From Cercis canadensis (taxonomy: Eukaryota > Streptophyta > Magnoliopsida > Fabales > Fabaceae), in contig QAOA01005223.1 in NCBI GenBank assembly GCA_003255065.1, forward strand, positions 169,474 to 233,473: 64,000 nt of DNA, in the 5' to 3' direction. Shown here piece after piece: positions 47,131 to 58,979 of the stretch. Below the pieces are notes generated by a model. It did not search any database and was not told the DNA's origin. It worked only from the letters and a program-made list of their open reading frames with translations. Positions within the stretch are counted from its first letter, which is position 1; every line of letters begins with the position of its first letter. A program made the translations under genes and the position numbers.

Positions 47131-47260
47131 GATCTAGTCATGTGACATGAGTCATGTTGCAAAGATCTAAGTCGTATATTCCATTAAAACTCATATGAAC
47201 CATTTAATGGAATGTACAACTCAGATCTTTGCAACATGACCCATGTCACATGACTGAATC
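47131..47260. repeat. Inverted repeat, 56-bp arms (foldback element core)
   Basis: Arms 47131-47186 and 47205-47260 (cagtcatgtgacatgggtca type) with an 18-bp loop. Weaker pairing continues outward (aattaacaccaatgtgcac against gtgcacatgatggttgataac), so the whole element may span about 47100-47310. Confidence 0.7.
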
Positions 47261-47319
47261 CAAATCCAATGTATACGGGTGCACATGATGGTTGATAACA
47301 TTGTTAATTTTTTGTGTAT

Positions 47320-48420
47320 GGTCTTAGGGTTTGGCTCATTTAAAATCAAGCTAAGACTTTAATTTTGAAGTTGGATTAAAATCAAATTTTTTAAACCCAG
47401 CTTGATTATTAAACGGAATGGCCCAGTTTTAATTTTATTCTTACTTTTTAACTTTTGTTAATTTTCTATTTTATAATTTAAAAATAATAAAATCTTACAA
47501 AACTGGGCTGCCTGATTATTAAACAGGCCTAATAAGGTCAAGCCCATGACTCAATTTTAGGTCCCATAAAATTTAGGTCTTTTTAGGCTTGGCCCATTTG
47601 ACATTGCTAGTTGATGTGCATTCAAGCCTTGGCCTAGGGGTACTAGTGGCATAGAGAAGAAGAGCAGAAACATACTTCCCTTAAGGAATTCAAAATGATG
47701 GCAAAAGAATTCAGAACATCTCAATTCTCTTTGGTTGTATCCTAAGAACTGTCAAACAAAATCAATTTCTATTAAATTTAATGTGATAAGGAATTTAGAA
47801 TATTGCACAGGTCTGTCCAGAGACTATGGATTTCCACAGACTGTAAAGGCATCCTTCAAACTTGTTGATTGAAGCTTTCAAGTTTTATCAATGCCATGCA
47901 GCATAAAATTTATGAATTTGAGATGGGAATTCTGATAATCAACATATATAATTGATCAACCCAATTAAAAACATGAACCAAACTATGTAGCAAAACTGAT
48001 TAAGTTAACAGGAAGCTTGTACTCTTTGATTCTTCTTAAGTAACAACCAAATGCAGCCTTGCAAAAATATCTTATAATGCTTAAGGCACAACCAGCTACC
48101 GTTAAGGTATTTCCCTTATACACAATGTGTCATAGTTGAGGCCTCTGACCACCTCAAAGCCCCAATATCACACTTTTTTTTTTGTTACTTTTAGCTACAA
48201 TTTTAAGTTCGAACACGAAGCCCACAAGTCTTAAGAACAACCTTAGTATCACTCGGCTACAAGCTGTTTGGTTGCCCCAATATCACTCTACAAAATGTAT
48301 TTGAAGATCTCATGTTATTTTATAAGATGAACAGGACAAATGACAAACAACAACCACATTTGGGAACAATTAAGAACCCTAAATAAAAGAAGTTAATCAC
48401 ATTGATTGATGAAAAATGTC
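47320..48420. other. Spacer to the CHORD-like gene
   Basis: No gene seen. The part from about 48100 should include the 3'UTR of the minus-strand gene ending at 48428. Confidence 0.45.
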
Positions 48421-48427
48421 ATCTACA

Positions 48428-50910
48428 TCAGTCATCATATGAATAGTGCGGAGCAGCAGTACAACCAGGGTCAAAGGGATCTTCAGACCCACAGCAGTGC
48501 CAATACTGGAAAACTTTACCAGAATCGGGAGTATCCATGGTGCCCCCTTTATACACACTCTCAAACTTCCTCTTAGTTTCTCCTGAGGGAAAAGGGGAAT
48601 AGACAGAGATACAAATCAGGGCCACCTTAAACTCAAATAGTAACACAAATGAACAACAACATAACATCAAAATGCACAAATTTTCATCAGATTAATGGTT
48701 AGAGGAGATTCATAAGAAGGCATACATTTTGTCCCAAAAAGGATTAAGCAGGATTTGCTTCCGGTTTAGTCTCATTAGCTAAACCTTTCACTACAACGGT
48801 TATATGGCAAGTGCGCTTTCTAATTGCATAAGCCCGCCCCCGAGCTTGAGGTCTCATCCTTTTCATGGTCTTCCCTTCATTAACATAAGCTTTACTAATG
48901 ACTAAACTTCCTTTGCTTAAACCCATGTTATTGCTAGCATTTGCTGCAGCTGAAAACACCAATTTAAGGATGGCATCACATGCTCGATAAGGCATAAGTT
49001 CTAATATCATAAGTGTTTCCTCATACGAACGTCCACGAATCTGATCAATCACTCTTCGAGCTTTGTCAGCAGACATACGAATATTTCGACCTACAGCATA
49101 TGCTTCTACAAGCGAGCTTTCGGTCTCCTTCCCTGCAGCATTAAATTTACATTTATAATATGTTTTCCAATTTCATTCTAAGCAGATCACTGACTATGTT
49201 GTAATTTACCTGACCACGTAGATGCCGTTGCTGACAAGCTTGAAAGTGAAGATTTTCTTGACATCAAGTAAATGTTCCTGATGCAACTTTGACTTGACAC
49301 CGACAAGCCATCAACTAAAAAATTGTTTGGTTAGGAGACTAGGAGTTTCGTTCTGGAGTCAATAATAGTAATGTTGCATGTATCCAACCACATAGAAGTC
49401 GCTGACGACAGGCTTGAAAGTAAAGATAACCATATTCATAAAGTTTACTAATGTTTCTGTCAGTCTTGTTGAGTAATAACCTCAATGAAGACAGAGAATG
49501 TGAAGGACACTTCCTATGTTTAGGTCTCACTAGCTTAACAGATTCAAATAAGAAAGTTTATCTTCATATGATTGGGGTCAATTACTATATGACAATATTG
49601 GGGGTTTTTTTTGCTTTGGTTTAGTTAAGTTACTTAAGGTTTTTTTAGGATTTTTTATTACATATCAAATGAAAGCTTCTATTTAGAGGACAGATAAATC
49701 ATGGTCTACTTTATATAATTTATTGTTGCAATGGATTGGAGGGGCATTCCTAGGTAGTTCCATCTTTAGGGGTACTATACTACAAAGGAATTCCATCAGT
49801 ATAAATTTTTGCAGAGTTAGAGAGATAAAAATATTTTAATTTCAGAACATAGATATACAATGGTCTGTCTAGAGATCTTTGAAAAACTAAATTATATTAA
49901 GCGGTAGGAATGGTAGAGTGTCCTTCACCAGTAAACAAGGATAACCATTCTTTTTATCACCATTCAAAATGCACAGCATCTTCACAAGAATGAAGGGTGA
50001 ACAAGGGTTTTTTACGAGTTACTTGTAGCTCACTCGAAACATAGAACGCAGGTGTAACAAAGACCACTAATTTTTCTTCTTTTCTTTTCCCATGATAAGT
50101 TCAATACTCCACATTAGTATTTAGTACACTGGTCACTATTTTTTCAAAAAGTTCTAGTAGAGCACAACTTCAAAAGCTGGCATCGATCACAAATTCACAA
50201 ATGAAACACAAGTGAAGCTTTCTCATTTTCAACTACATTCAAGGTGAACTTTGAAGCTTCAGTGTGTTAATGAGTCTCATAATTTTTCCTATTAACAGGA
50301 AAATTTTGAAAAATTTATAAATAGGCCATTTCAGCTATCAAAACCCAGTTTCATATTGTAAAATTCACACATTTTCCTATCCAGCATGGTTAAAAATTCT
50401 TCCTTTATTTCTTTCTTTCATACATTTTGGTTTCTCATTTCAAGATTTGAAATGATGAATGAAGCAACCTAAGAAGGTAACAACTACCATTTCCCCCAAT
50501 TACAAATAAACCCATAAAAGCACAGAATTTGGCACATTTTATGCGATAAATAACACCAGAAATTATAAAATGCATGATGTGAAACTAACAGAAAAACAAA
50601 ATAACAATTACAGGGAAATCAAGGAATGGGAAATTGTAGTACCTCCAAAATGGGCAGTGTGATAACGACAAGCAAGAGGGTGATTGAGAGCAGGGTCGAA
50701 TTGGGTTTTGCAGTTCTTGCAAGTTTTGAGGGTAATCTTTGTTTTGTCGTCAAAACTAGAGGAGCATCGAATTGAAGGGAATTTCAGCAACTCTGCACTC
50801 GCCTTCGATGCAGGTAAGAATTGCGATTGTGGAGCGAAAGGAAAGTTCCGATGAAGGAGAGGGCCATGCGAGAGCAATTGAGAGAGGGATTGAGAGAAAG
50901 ACAGAGCCAT
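48428..50910 (-). CDS. Plastid-targeted CHORD-like zinc-binding protein, host gene of nested rpl22
   Basis: Two exons, 50910..50643 and 48582..48428, with GT/AG borders (GT 50642-50641; AG 48584-48583) and a phase-1 junction, give 140 aa. Residues 1-50 ([13 protein letters not shown]...) are Ser/Leu-rich, poor in acid and end near IRCSSS, like a plastid transit peptide. The rest carries one CHORD-like Cys/His set: [21 protein letters not shown], then YWHCCG and a final GC...H (residues about 64-135). In known CHORD proteins such sets bind two zincs, but those have two CHORDs and no transit peptide; the role of a single plastid version is unknown to me. Its 2,058-base intron contains the rpl22 exons on the same strand. 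Location and zinc binding are inference. Confidence 0.85.
48744..49314 (-). CDS. rpl22: Nuclear-encoded plastid 50S ribosomal protein L22, nested in an intron
   Basis: Two exons seen: 49314..49210 (105 nt) and 49132..48744. The second reads [20 protein letters not shown], then [20 protein letters not shown], continuing to [20 protein letters not shown]. It is almost the plastid RPL22 sequence ([20 protein letters not shown] in many plastomes), without the C-terminal extension seen in some plastids. The first exon codes for a Ser-rich, basic stretch ([20 protein letters not shown]) that looks like a targeting sequence. All junctions are phase 1. The first exon also joins in frame to the host exon 50910..50643; that three-exon mRNA would give 253 aa. 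Alternatively an internal ATG (MSRKSS, in the 105-nt exon) could start it. RPL22 sits at the exit tunnel of the plastid ribosome. Confidence 0.88.
49384..49450 (-). pseudogene. Decayed copy of the rpl22 presequence exon
   Basis: About 65 bases similar to the end of the exon at 49210-49314, for example ctttcaagcttgtc against ctttcaagcctgtc and atctacgtgg against ttctatgtgg. The GT donor position reads GA here and the frame is not kept. Confidence 0.65.
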
Positions 50911-50999
50911 GGCCCTGAGAAAGGGTTCTGGTGTCTAGAGAGCGAACTCAGAAAGGAAGAACTCGTCACCCCAATAGAGATAAGATTACCTTTTTGAGT

Positions 51000-52850
51000 T
51001 GTGCTGGTATTCTTTTTATTTTATATTTTCCCCCCTGTAACTCTTAAGTACTAATTTCAAAATCTTTTATTTTTTTAAGGGGAATTAAGAATTTTTACGG
51101 AGAATTATTTTCAAGTTCTAAGATAGAGAAGTTTAAAAGGCATTTTTTTTTATATTGTGTAAAATAATAAAAATATTTCTCATTGTATAGTTATTTTGTT
51201 TATAGATGTGATTATTTTATTTATATTTTAATATAATAAACATGTACGAACAAAATAACTATATATAAGGAGATTTCTTAGATATNTTGTATATCATACT
51301 ACATAAGAATAATTAATGTATGAATAACATGTGTATAAATTAACTGCTTTTAAGTTTATTTGAGAAAATAAGATAAATTAATTTTATATCAAATAAAATA
51401 TGAAAATTACGTATGTTTACCACGTTAGTGTAATATGACATACACATGTAATATTATAAAATTCCGGTATATATAAACATGGTAAAAAAATATGCACATA
51501 TATAAATGGACAATTTTTCAGTACTACTACTTAGAAAGTATATTATGCCTCCATTAGAACAAGAGAAAATGTGGCTTTGACATTAAAGCATTACTATTTT
51601 GACTTTATAACAAATTTTGATTATGTTTATGTGATACACAAAAATGAGACAATAAACCCAAACATTATATACATGAGAGGTACTATATAAATAAGATAAA
51701 CACATAATAATAAGAGATAATTAGGTTATTTTACACGATGTGAAAGTTAGTGCCTTCAATGCCTTTTTGTTCTTTATTCTCATATTCGAAGTAGGAATAT
51801 TTTTTCTAAAATCTTGAAACTAAAAATATTCATAGACAATGATAGTGTTTATTGCTAAATTTTACAAGTCAAATTAAATGATTATGAAAATAATTTAACA
51901 AAAAATATGTAAAAAATTAAAAGTATAAAGACCTACTTAGATAGAATTTAATTCTAAGGACCTACTTGAATTTTCACTGAAACTGTTAAGACTCATAACA
52001 TAATTTAAACTTTTTTACTTTTTTATATCAATATGTACATATGTATGAGATAATAGATTAGAGGATAAATCTTTAGGGCATCTTAAGATGAGAACCATGA
52101 GAGTAGACTTTGACATTGGGTTAATTTTTCTCTCAAATAAAACAATTTTGAAAAACCTTACCCAAAAAAAAAAAATCATGAAAAAGAATTGGTAAGTTTT
52201 TCTGTAAACGTTTCAACTTCACAAAGGGAAAAAAAGAATACTAGCTTTTTTGTTTTTGTTTTTTTGTTAACAATATTATCAATTGATAAAAATCAAGATT
52301 ACATTCACCAAAAAAATTTGAAGGCTATCATAACAGTTAAACATATACATTCAATTTATATAAAAAGCACACTCTAAGAGTAGGAAAAATATCAAAGAGC
52401 ATGAGCACAATAAATAATTCTACTCTTTCTGTTGTTAGCATATATTGAATGAAATAAGAAGCACTTATATCATTACTTTTTTTATTATTATGAAGGAATA
52501 GAGCATGTTGGTGGAGATATGCATGCAAGTATTCCAAAGGGAGACCCCATAATATTAAAGGCTAGTAAACACTTAAGTAAGTTATCTGAGACTTCAAATA
52601 TGAACTAATAAACTTTATCTACAGTGTTTCTTAAGCTGCTTAGTGCTGATTATGATGATAAATAATAGTTCAACTAATCATGTACGGCTTTTAAAACAGA
52701 GGAGTTTCTCAAGTTCTAAGTGCCTCTAGAAAAAAAAAAAGAAGCTGCTCATTGTATGACAGACTATAGAATTTATATACTAAATCATTAGATATGACCT
52801 ACAGATCTAGCAGTGTGACATGTTTTTTTTTTCTTTTTGTAATCTTTTGT
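51000..52850. other. AT-rich spacer, no gene seen
   Basis: Includes the bidirectional space upstream of the CHORD-like gene. An N lies at 51286. Nothing recognisable. Confidence 0.5.
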
Positions 52851-52863
52851 GACATTATTGTAG

Positions 52864-53146
52864 GCTGTATGCCATAATTTGTCCGATGAAAGTTGCCTAA
52901 ACCTTTTAAGTAATTGTCACAAAGCATTGCCACAAAATGGGAATGTGGTTGTTATGGACTACACAATGCCAGAAGCACCAAAATCAACTGAAGCATCTAA
53001 GCTTGTTTCCATTCTCGACAACCTCATGTTTATCATTGGAGGAAAGGAAAGAACATAAAGAATTTGAGAATTTGTGTAAAGGTTCTGAATTTTCTGGATT
53101 TCAAGTTGTTTGCGAGTTTTTTCTGTTTATGGAGTCATGGAATTTT
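52864..53146 (+). pseudogene. Caffeic-acid-type O-methyltransferase last-exon fragment
   Basis: After an acceptor-like ttgtag at 52863 it reads AVCHNLSDESCLNLLSNCHK, then ALPQNGNVVVMDYTMPEAPK, LVSILDNLMFIIGGKERT. After a one-base frame change it continues KEFENLCKGSEFSGFQVVC. This is the C-terminal catalytic region of plant SAM-dependent O-methyltransferases (SDE and GGKERT signatures). The usual catalytic HDW just before the acidic SDE is HNL here. No other exons are nearby. Dead host fragment. Confidence 0.8.
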
Positions 53147-53219
53147 TTAAATAAATTATTCTACGTCAATTTAGTAATTTGATGTTAGTGATGCTATGTT
53201 GGTCTTAAGGTATCACAAG

Positions 53220-53220
53220 N

Positions 53221-53248
<28 letters not shown>
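53220..53248. repeat. Poly-A run after an N
   Basis: 28 A after the N at 53220. Likely a contig edge. Confidence 0.85.
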
Positions 53249-53249
<1 letters not shown>

Positions 53250-53251
<2 letters not shown>

Positions 53252-53750
53252 TTTAAGCAATGTTTCTGAAATTTCTGGTTTCCAGGTTATTTGTCCAATT
53301 CTATCTATTTTGATATCATATAAAGTTAAGAATGATGTAATTTGGAGTTGTTCAATTTCCCTATTACTCTTGTAATTAACATCACATATTCATACAAGTA
53401 CAGGTATACAAGAACACTCGAAAGTATCCGAATATGAATTCAAGTATAGATTCACAATCAAAATCCAGAAAAACAGAGAAACCAGTTAGATTCATAATAC
53501 TCAGCGGGGAAAAAAAAGGTTATATGCATTAAGAAAGGCATCTAAAAGAACATCTGAAGTATACAACAAATTTTTGGTAACTGATGTATAATCTAGATGT
53601 TATATGAAATATGACTGCTTTGCTAAGTGAAACCCTTTCATATTTTGCAGGAGATGACAAACAGGAGCTCAAACAAGTAGAGGCATTGGTTTGCCAAGAG
53701 AAAATGGTAGGGTTGTCGAGAATAGTTGCGATACAATCTCTGTTTCACAA
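53250..53750. other. Spacer and CLPP3 3'UTR
   Basis: No further gene. The part close to 53750 should be transcribed as CLPP3 3'UTR. Confidence 0.45.
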
Positions 53751-53751
53751 C

Positions 53752-56700
53752 TCATACAGCAGCAGGTGTTTCCTTTTCCTGTCCAGGGCTGTCTTTATCG
53801 CCATCATTTCCCTGGCCTCCTTTATATCCATTCCCCAAAAACTTATGCTCAGAGGGCAAGTTCTTCTTGGCTTTCCGGCTTCCTTCGACTTTCCACATTT
53901 CCCATACCCTAGTTTTTGGTGGGGGTGTTACATCTGCATTTGGTGCAACTAATCCTGGCTTGCCATCATCGATGACAGCATCTATTAAACCATATTCCTT
54001 AGCTTCCCAAGGATTCATAAAATTATCACGATCAGTGTCCACTTCAACCTGCAGATTGTTTTTTTTTTTTCAGGAAAGAAAGTGAACAGGTGAAAAATAT
54101 ATAGGATACTGGATAAGAATTTGATGAGATGAGGTTCCATCTGATATCTAACCTGCTCTTCAGTCTTCCCTGTAATTCTTGATAGTATTTTGTTTATCTT
54201 AATCTTGTGGTACAACATTTCTCTTATACGAATACTCATCTCTGTGGCCTACAATTACATTTTACCATTTAGTGATGCTAACAAGCCAATTTCTGAAAAA
54301 ATTAAACAGTCATTGCATGACTACTAGGAACTGTAACCAAACCAGACGTTATTATGAATTCAAGGTAGAAGGGCCAAAAAATAATCAAATTAAAATACAT
54401 CTATCAAGTAAAAAGAGTCTGTGAAGACCCACTTTCGGCAATAAAAATGTTCATCACTTTTTTTTTGGCAAGGATATCAATTTTAGTAGTAACTTTCTGA
54501 ACCAATTATATCAAATTTGTGTATACCACACCATGATGTCTACCATGACGAAATGCATGCCAATCTAGGATTTCCGTTATTCAAGAGAGCTGTGTCATCA
54601 GTTTCACATGGTTACAGAACAAATTATCTAAAAAGCTTGCAACATGTCACATGCAAAATAGTATAAGAATTTCAATTTAACATGTCAAACTTCTGCAACT
54701 ATCTTTGAAACCAAAGATCACCACCCTAAAGGAAATAAAAACAGTTTAGTTTTAACAAATAAACTGAAGCTACATATATATTATTCTAGTAGTGTGAAAA
54801 ACATTGCTTAAAGAAAATAGAATACAAATATAGTTATCAAACAGCTTAGGAAGGAGGAAGAGGGTCAGTAAAAGAAAGCAGCTTAAAGGAGCCAAGTCAT
54901 TTGGGTCTATTTAATCCAACTAAATGTTAAAACAAGTAGGTTTCTGCTTCAGACTCTATTATCAAATGCTTGTTTCAATTTTCAATTTGAATACACAAAC
55001 CAAAGGATAACCATTTTGGTAAGCAACATGTACTCTCGTAACCCCAAAAGAGTAAGATTGGGGGAACCAAACACAAGCCATGTAACAAAACAATGAGAAA
55101 GTATTGGGATTGTGCTTGCAAGGTCTGATCCACAATGACAATGGAAAATAGTAATCAATAATAGTGCAGATTCTTCTTCCTTATTTTCCTTGTTTTATGT
55201 ATTATGGATTTCTCCCTGTTCACTTTGTTTTGCTAAGCTGTGTGATCTAGAATGGCACCACCTTCTTACATCACATAAAAGTTGTATTTGGCATTCCCAA
55301 ATTCCACTAATTATTAAAATGGCCAAGTTTAGCAATTAACATAGCTGCCAAACACAGGTAAAGACTGCTTCCATAAAGTGTAAATGCTGCTGTCCCCATT
55401 TGGATTGACTCTACCAACCATATCTTCACTACCTAAATTTCACTTCCAAAATCATCTATTGTCTAGCAATAGAAGTAAAGGATGATAAATTGTTTACACT
55501 TGAGGATCTGGAACTGGACCACAGTTTCATCTTGGATTCTGAATTGCCAGTTCACGGTAACAACTTCAAGTAACATTTGCAATTCAGAGAAAGTACTAGC
55601 AGTAAACAATTTCTACAAAGAAATCATCAACTCGGCTACAATATGACCATATTAAGATCGACAAGAAATGTTCAAAGTAAAATAACAGTGTACCACTTTA
55701 AGAAAAACAAAAACAAAAAGCTCCTTTCTAAAGAATTAACCACATATCATTGCCAAGGAACCTACAAACAAATACATGGATTATGTTACAACAAGATGAG
55801 ACTAATCAAAGACAAAATTTTCTGTCTTCATACAGATAACACAAGTTTCATGCATCCAATTAGATTTTGGTAAGTTTTTTTCTTCATTTTCTCTTCTTTT
55901 CCATGGGAGAGGTATCCTTCTTTCTTATTCTGATAATGTTTTATTTATCTATATCACATGTATACACACATGTTCCTAAACCTCAAATCAATCCTTCCCA
56001 TGCAGTGGCATAACTAGGAATAAAGCTGCATGGCACAAAGCCAAAATTTAAGGATTTTTACAAAAAATATTACAAGTTTGAGAGGACCAAACATACATAT
56101 TATAAGATCATATATAAAATATAAATGAACTTTTGTAAATGCTAAAACCTTTAAAAAAAAAAAAAAAAGTGCTAAGTGAGCTTTAACCATTTAAGTGAAG
56201 GCAACTTGTCACACCTCAAAATTAATGGCACCCAACTAGACTACAGTTCGAGTGATATCTACCCAAAAACGTAAATGTGGCCTAAGTAGAATGAACAGAA
56301 GAACAATAACTCAGCTGTTATTTCAGAATATCATACATTAATTTGGCAAAGATCAAAGCAAATGAATATGGTTCGATGATTCACTTCACAGTATTGACAG
56401 ATCTCTCCATTCAAGTTGCTGTTTTCATAATTGATGATGGTGGAAAGAGTTTGAGTATGCACCCTTGGGTTTTTCCAGGTGTAAATATTTTAACCACATC
56501 AACCTTGATAACCATTTTTGTTGAATGGCCAGTCACTTCCACTTCACAAGAAATGTATCTTAGGCATAGGTAACAAGATAATTCAAGTGAGGGAAAATGA
56601 AGCATAAACAGACACAGAGACACAAATACATACACAAAGAGCATGAAACATAACCTGTGGAAATAGGTACCATGATATGCCTATCAAGCTAATTCTTCTT

Positions 56701-58861
56701 GCTAGAGCTTGTTGAATCATGCCATTTTCAGTTTAAAAAAGTTGAAGTCAAAGAATACAGGCAGATTATCTTACTTTTCCACCAGAAGTTCCAAGCGGCT
56801 GATGGATCATGACTCTTGAATTTGGCATACAAAACCTCTTCCCTTTGCTACCAGAAGCAAGGATAAATGCACCCATCGAAGCAGCAAGCCCCAGGCAAAC
56901 AGTTGAAACATCTGCCTTGCATAGTTTCATGGCATCATAAATTCCCATTCCTACATGCAGTGATAGATGAAATGAGAGCAATCGAACCAAGCAGAAAACC
57001 TATAGTCTTATACATATTTCAGATTAATTAAACAAAATAATACCCCATACTTTTTCTTTGGGATTTGATAATGCCCCATTTTTCAAATAGTTGCATCAGC
57101 TACATCTATTTCAGGTTCACGCTGTAGTTGAACTTTGTATCGCTACAAGCACATTTCATATTTATTTACACCAGGACTTCCTGGTAGTTATTTGCTACAA
57201 TTTGCTCCCTCAAGTCAGGATAAGAGATTATTCACAGTTCAAATTCTGACTTTTAAAACACAAGTCTATGTTGAATAAAATGGCTTTGCCACTAAAGCAA
57301 GATCAGTTTGTCAGGCCCAAATCTAAGAGAATTTCTTCAAAATGAAATAGAGAATGAATCAACCATAAATCACCATGAGCAATGCTGGACATAGAATTGT
57401 TAGATTATCTGAGATATCTAAATCTTGCAAAAGTTCTTTAGATAGAGAATCAGTGAGGATCTCAATCTTGGTCTAAGGTTGCATTCAGTCCCACCACTAG
57501 TGACTAATTCTCTTCCTGGGCCAGTCAAAATCGGTGTTTAACTGACTCTAACAAACATTATGAAAACCTTAAAAACAAAATTAAATCTCATGATTTTAGT
57601 TAACACTCGTTTCCTTTCTTTTCTCAGATCAGTCAACAAGTTCTTGTATTCATTAGCACATAAAGTTGGGTATAGCATACACGAAAAACATGGTCAGCTC
57701 TTAGTTATACTTGTTATGTGATATATGTGAACTTCTCAATCAATACTTTATCAGCTGAGTGCTTTAGTTGATAGTATGTTGCCACAAGCAGCAAACCACT
57801 TAAGTTAGCTATTTAAGCCTGAATATCTCGAGTCCGGTGTTAATAAAGCTAGGATCTATATCAACCAAGTACAAAATTGAGTTCAAGAGTCAAGATGTGT
57901 ATCCCATTGATGAATAAGTCTCGTCATCTGACAACTCATATATCCCACAGTCCCACTATTCAGCATCTTTCCTATTCCAAAATATTGATCTTGACTCCAG
58001 AAAGTAGAAACCAATAAGTAAGAAAATATATGAAGGTAAAGGACCAAGAGCACTGAATAAAACACAGTGACATACCAGCAGTAACCGAGCCACCAGGTGA
58101 ATTTATGAATAATTTGATGTCTTTCTTTGGGTCTTCAGAATCCAGAAATAAAAGTTGACTAATGATAAAATCTGCAGTCACGTCATCCACCTGCTCAGAC
58201 AAAACATTTCAACACTCAGATAATTGCCCTTTTAATTGGTTTCATTGATTAGTGTCTACTGTGTTTTTTCTTTTCCTCTTGGGGAAGAGTGACAATGACA
58301 GGTAAACGTTTCAAGCTATGGGAAGCAGAAAATATAGAATCAACCAACATTAACAGTCATAAAATTCCTAAAATAGAAGTATCATAGCTCTCAGTGATTG
58401 AAACCAAAGCAATAATGAGCAGCAAAATTTTGGGTGTCAAAATGCAAAGCATCAAACATACCCAATTAAAAGACATTACTCAGTAAATATACCCAAAAAC
58501 AAATAGTGACAAATTCAATTGTAGAGAGTGGGAATTTAACCTGAGAACCCAAAAAGACAATTCTTTGACGGAGAAGCATGTTAGTGGTATCTAGCTCTTC
58601 GAATCTGGGAAGCCATGGAGCTGCAGTTGCAGAGTAATTTTCGCAGACATCCCAGTTGCTCGATAGGGTCTGTCTGGTAGAAAAACCGTTAAAGGCGTTA
58701 ACTTTAGACAAGGGTTTTCTTGTTCCCCTGTTACTGGCACTGGTAGCGGTGAAACCAGTGGTCTTCTTGGTGGAAAGGGTTGGAATTTGTGAGTGTAAAA
58801 CGCCATGGTTGAAGCACACAGGCCTTGACGTTGAAGCTGCATATGCTAAACTCATTTCCAT
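53752..58861 (-). CDS. CLPP3: ATP-dependent Clp protease proteolytic subunit 3, plastid
   Basis: Serine protease subunit of the stromal Clp core. Five exons: 58861..58541, 58190..58076, 56950..56775, 54248..54153 and 54048..53752. All have GT/AG borders and consistent phases, giving 334 aa. Residues 1 to about 70 are a Ser/Thr-rich transit peptide ([14 protein letters not shown]). QTLSSNWDV and [21 protein letters not shown] are CLPP3 hallmarks. Catalytic triad: S170 ([10 protein letters not shown]), H195 (MIHQPLG) and D244 (DTDRDNF). GGS/T at [13 protein letters not shown] shapes the substrate channel. The C-terminal extension ([15 protein letters not shown] and a charged tail) is typical of P3. 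All key residues are present and the gene looks functional. The P3/P4/P5/P6 ring composition is family knowledge. Confidence 0.96.
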
Positions 58862-58979
58862 TGTTTTTGTGTTGGGTTTCTCGGCGGGTTTCAGCTCAGA
58901 CGAGTTGATAATTCTCTTGCCCTTTCTCTTCTTTTCCTCTTCGAATTTGTTACGTGAAGGTTAGGGAAGAAGAAGACGA

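Noticed and set aside
49339-49530. 63-aa minus-strand ORF upstream of the rpl22 exons
   Set aside because: No splice-compatible end and no family likeness. It only overlaps the decayed presequence exon.
50784-50969. 61-aa minus-strand ORF starting MTSSSFLSSLSRHQ
   Set aside because: Different frame over the transit-peptide exon of the CHORD-like gene. Its Ser-rich look comes from the same bases.
53611-54085. Three overlapping plus-strand ORFs of 73-119 aa
   Set aside because: They are antisense to the last CLPP3 exon, which has a clear family match on the minus strand.
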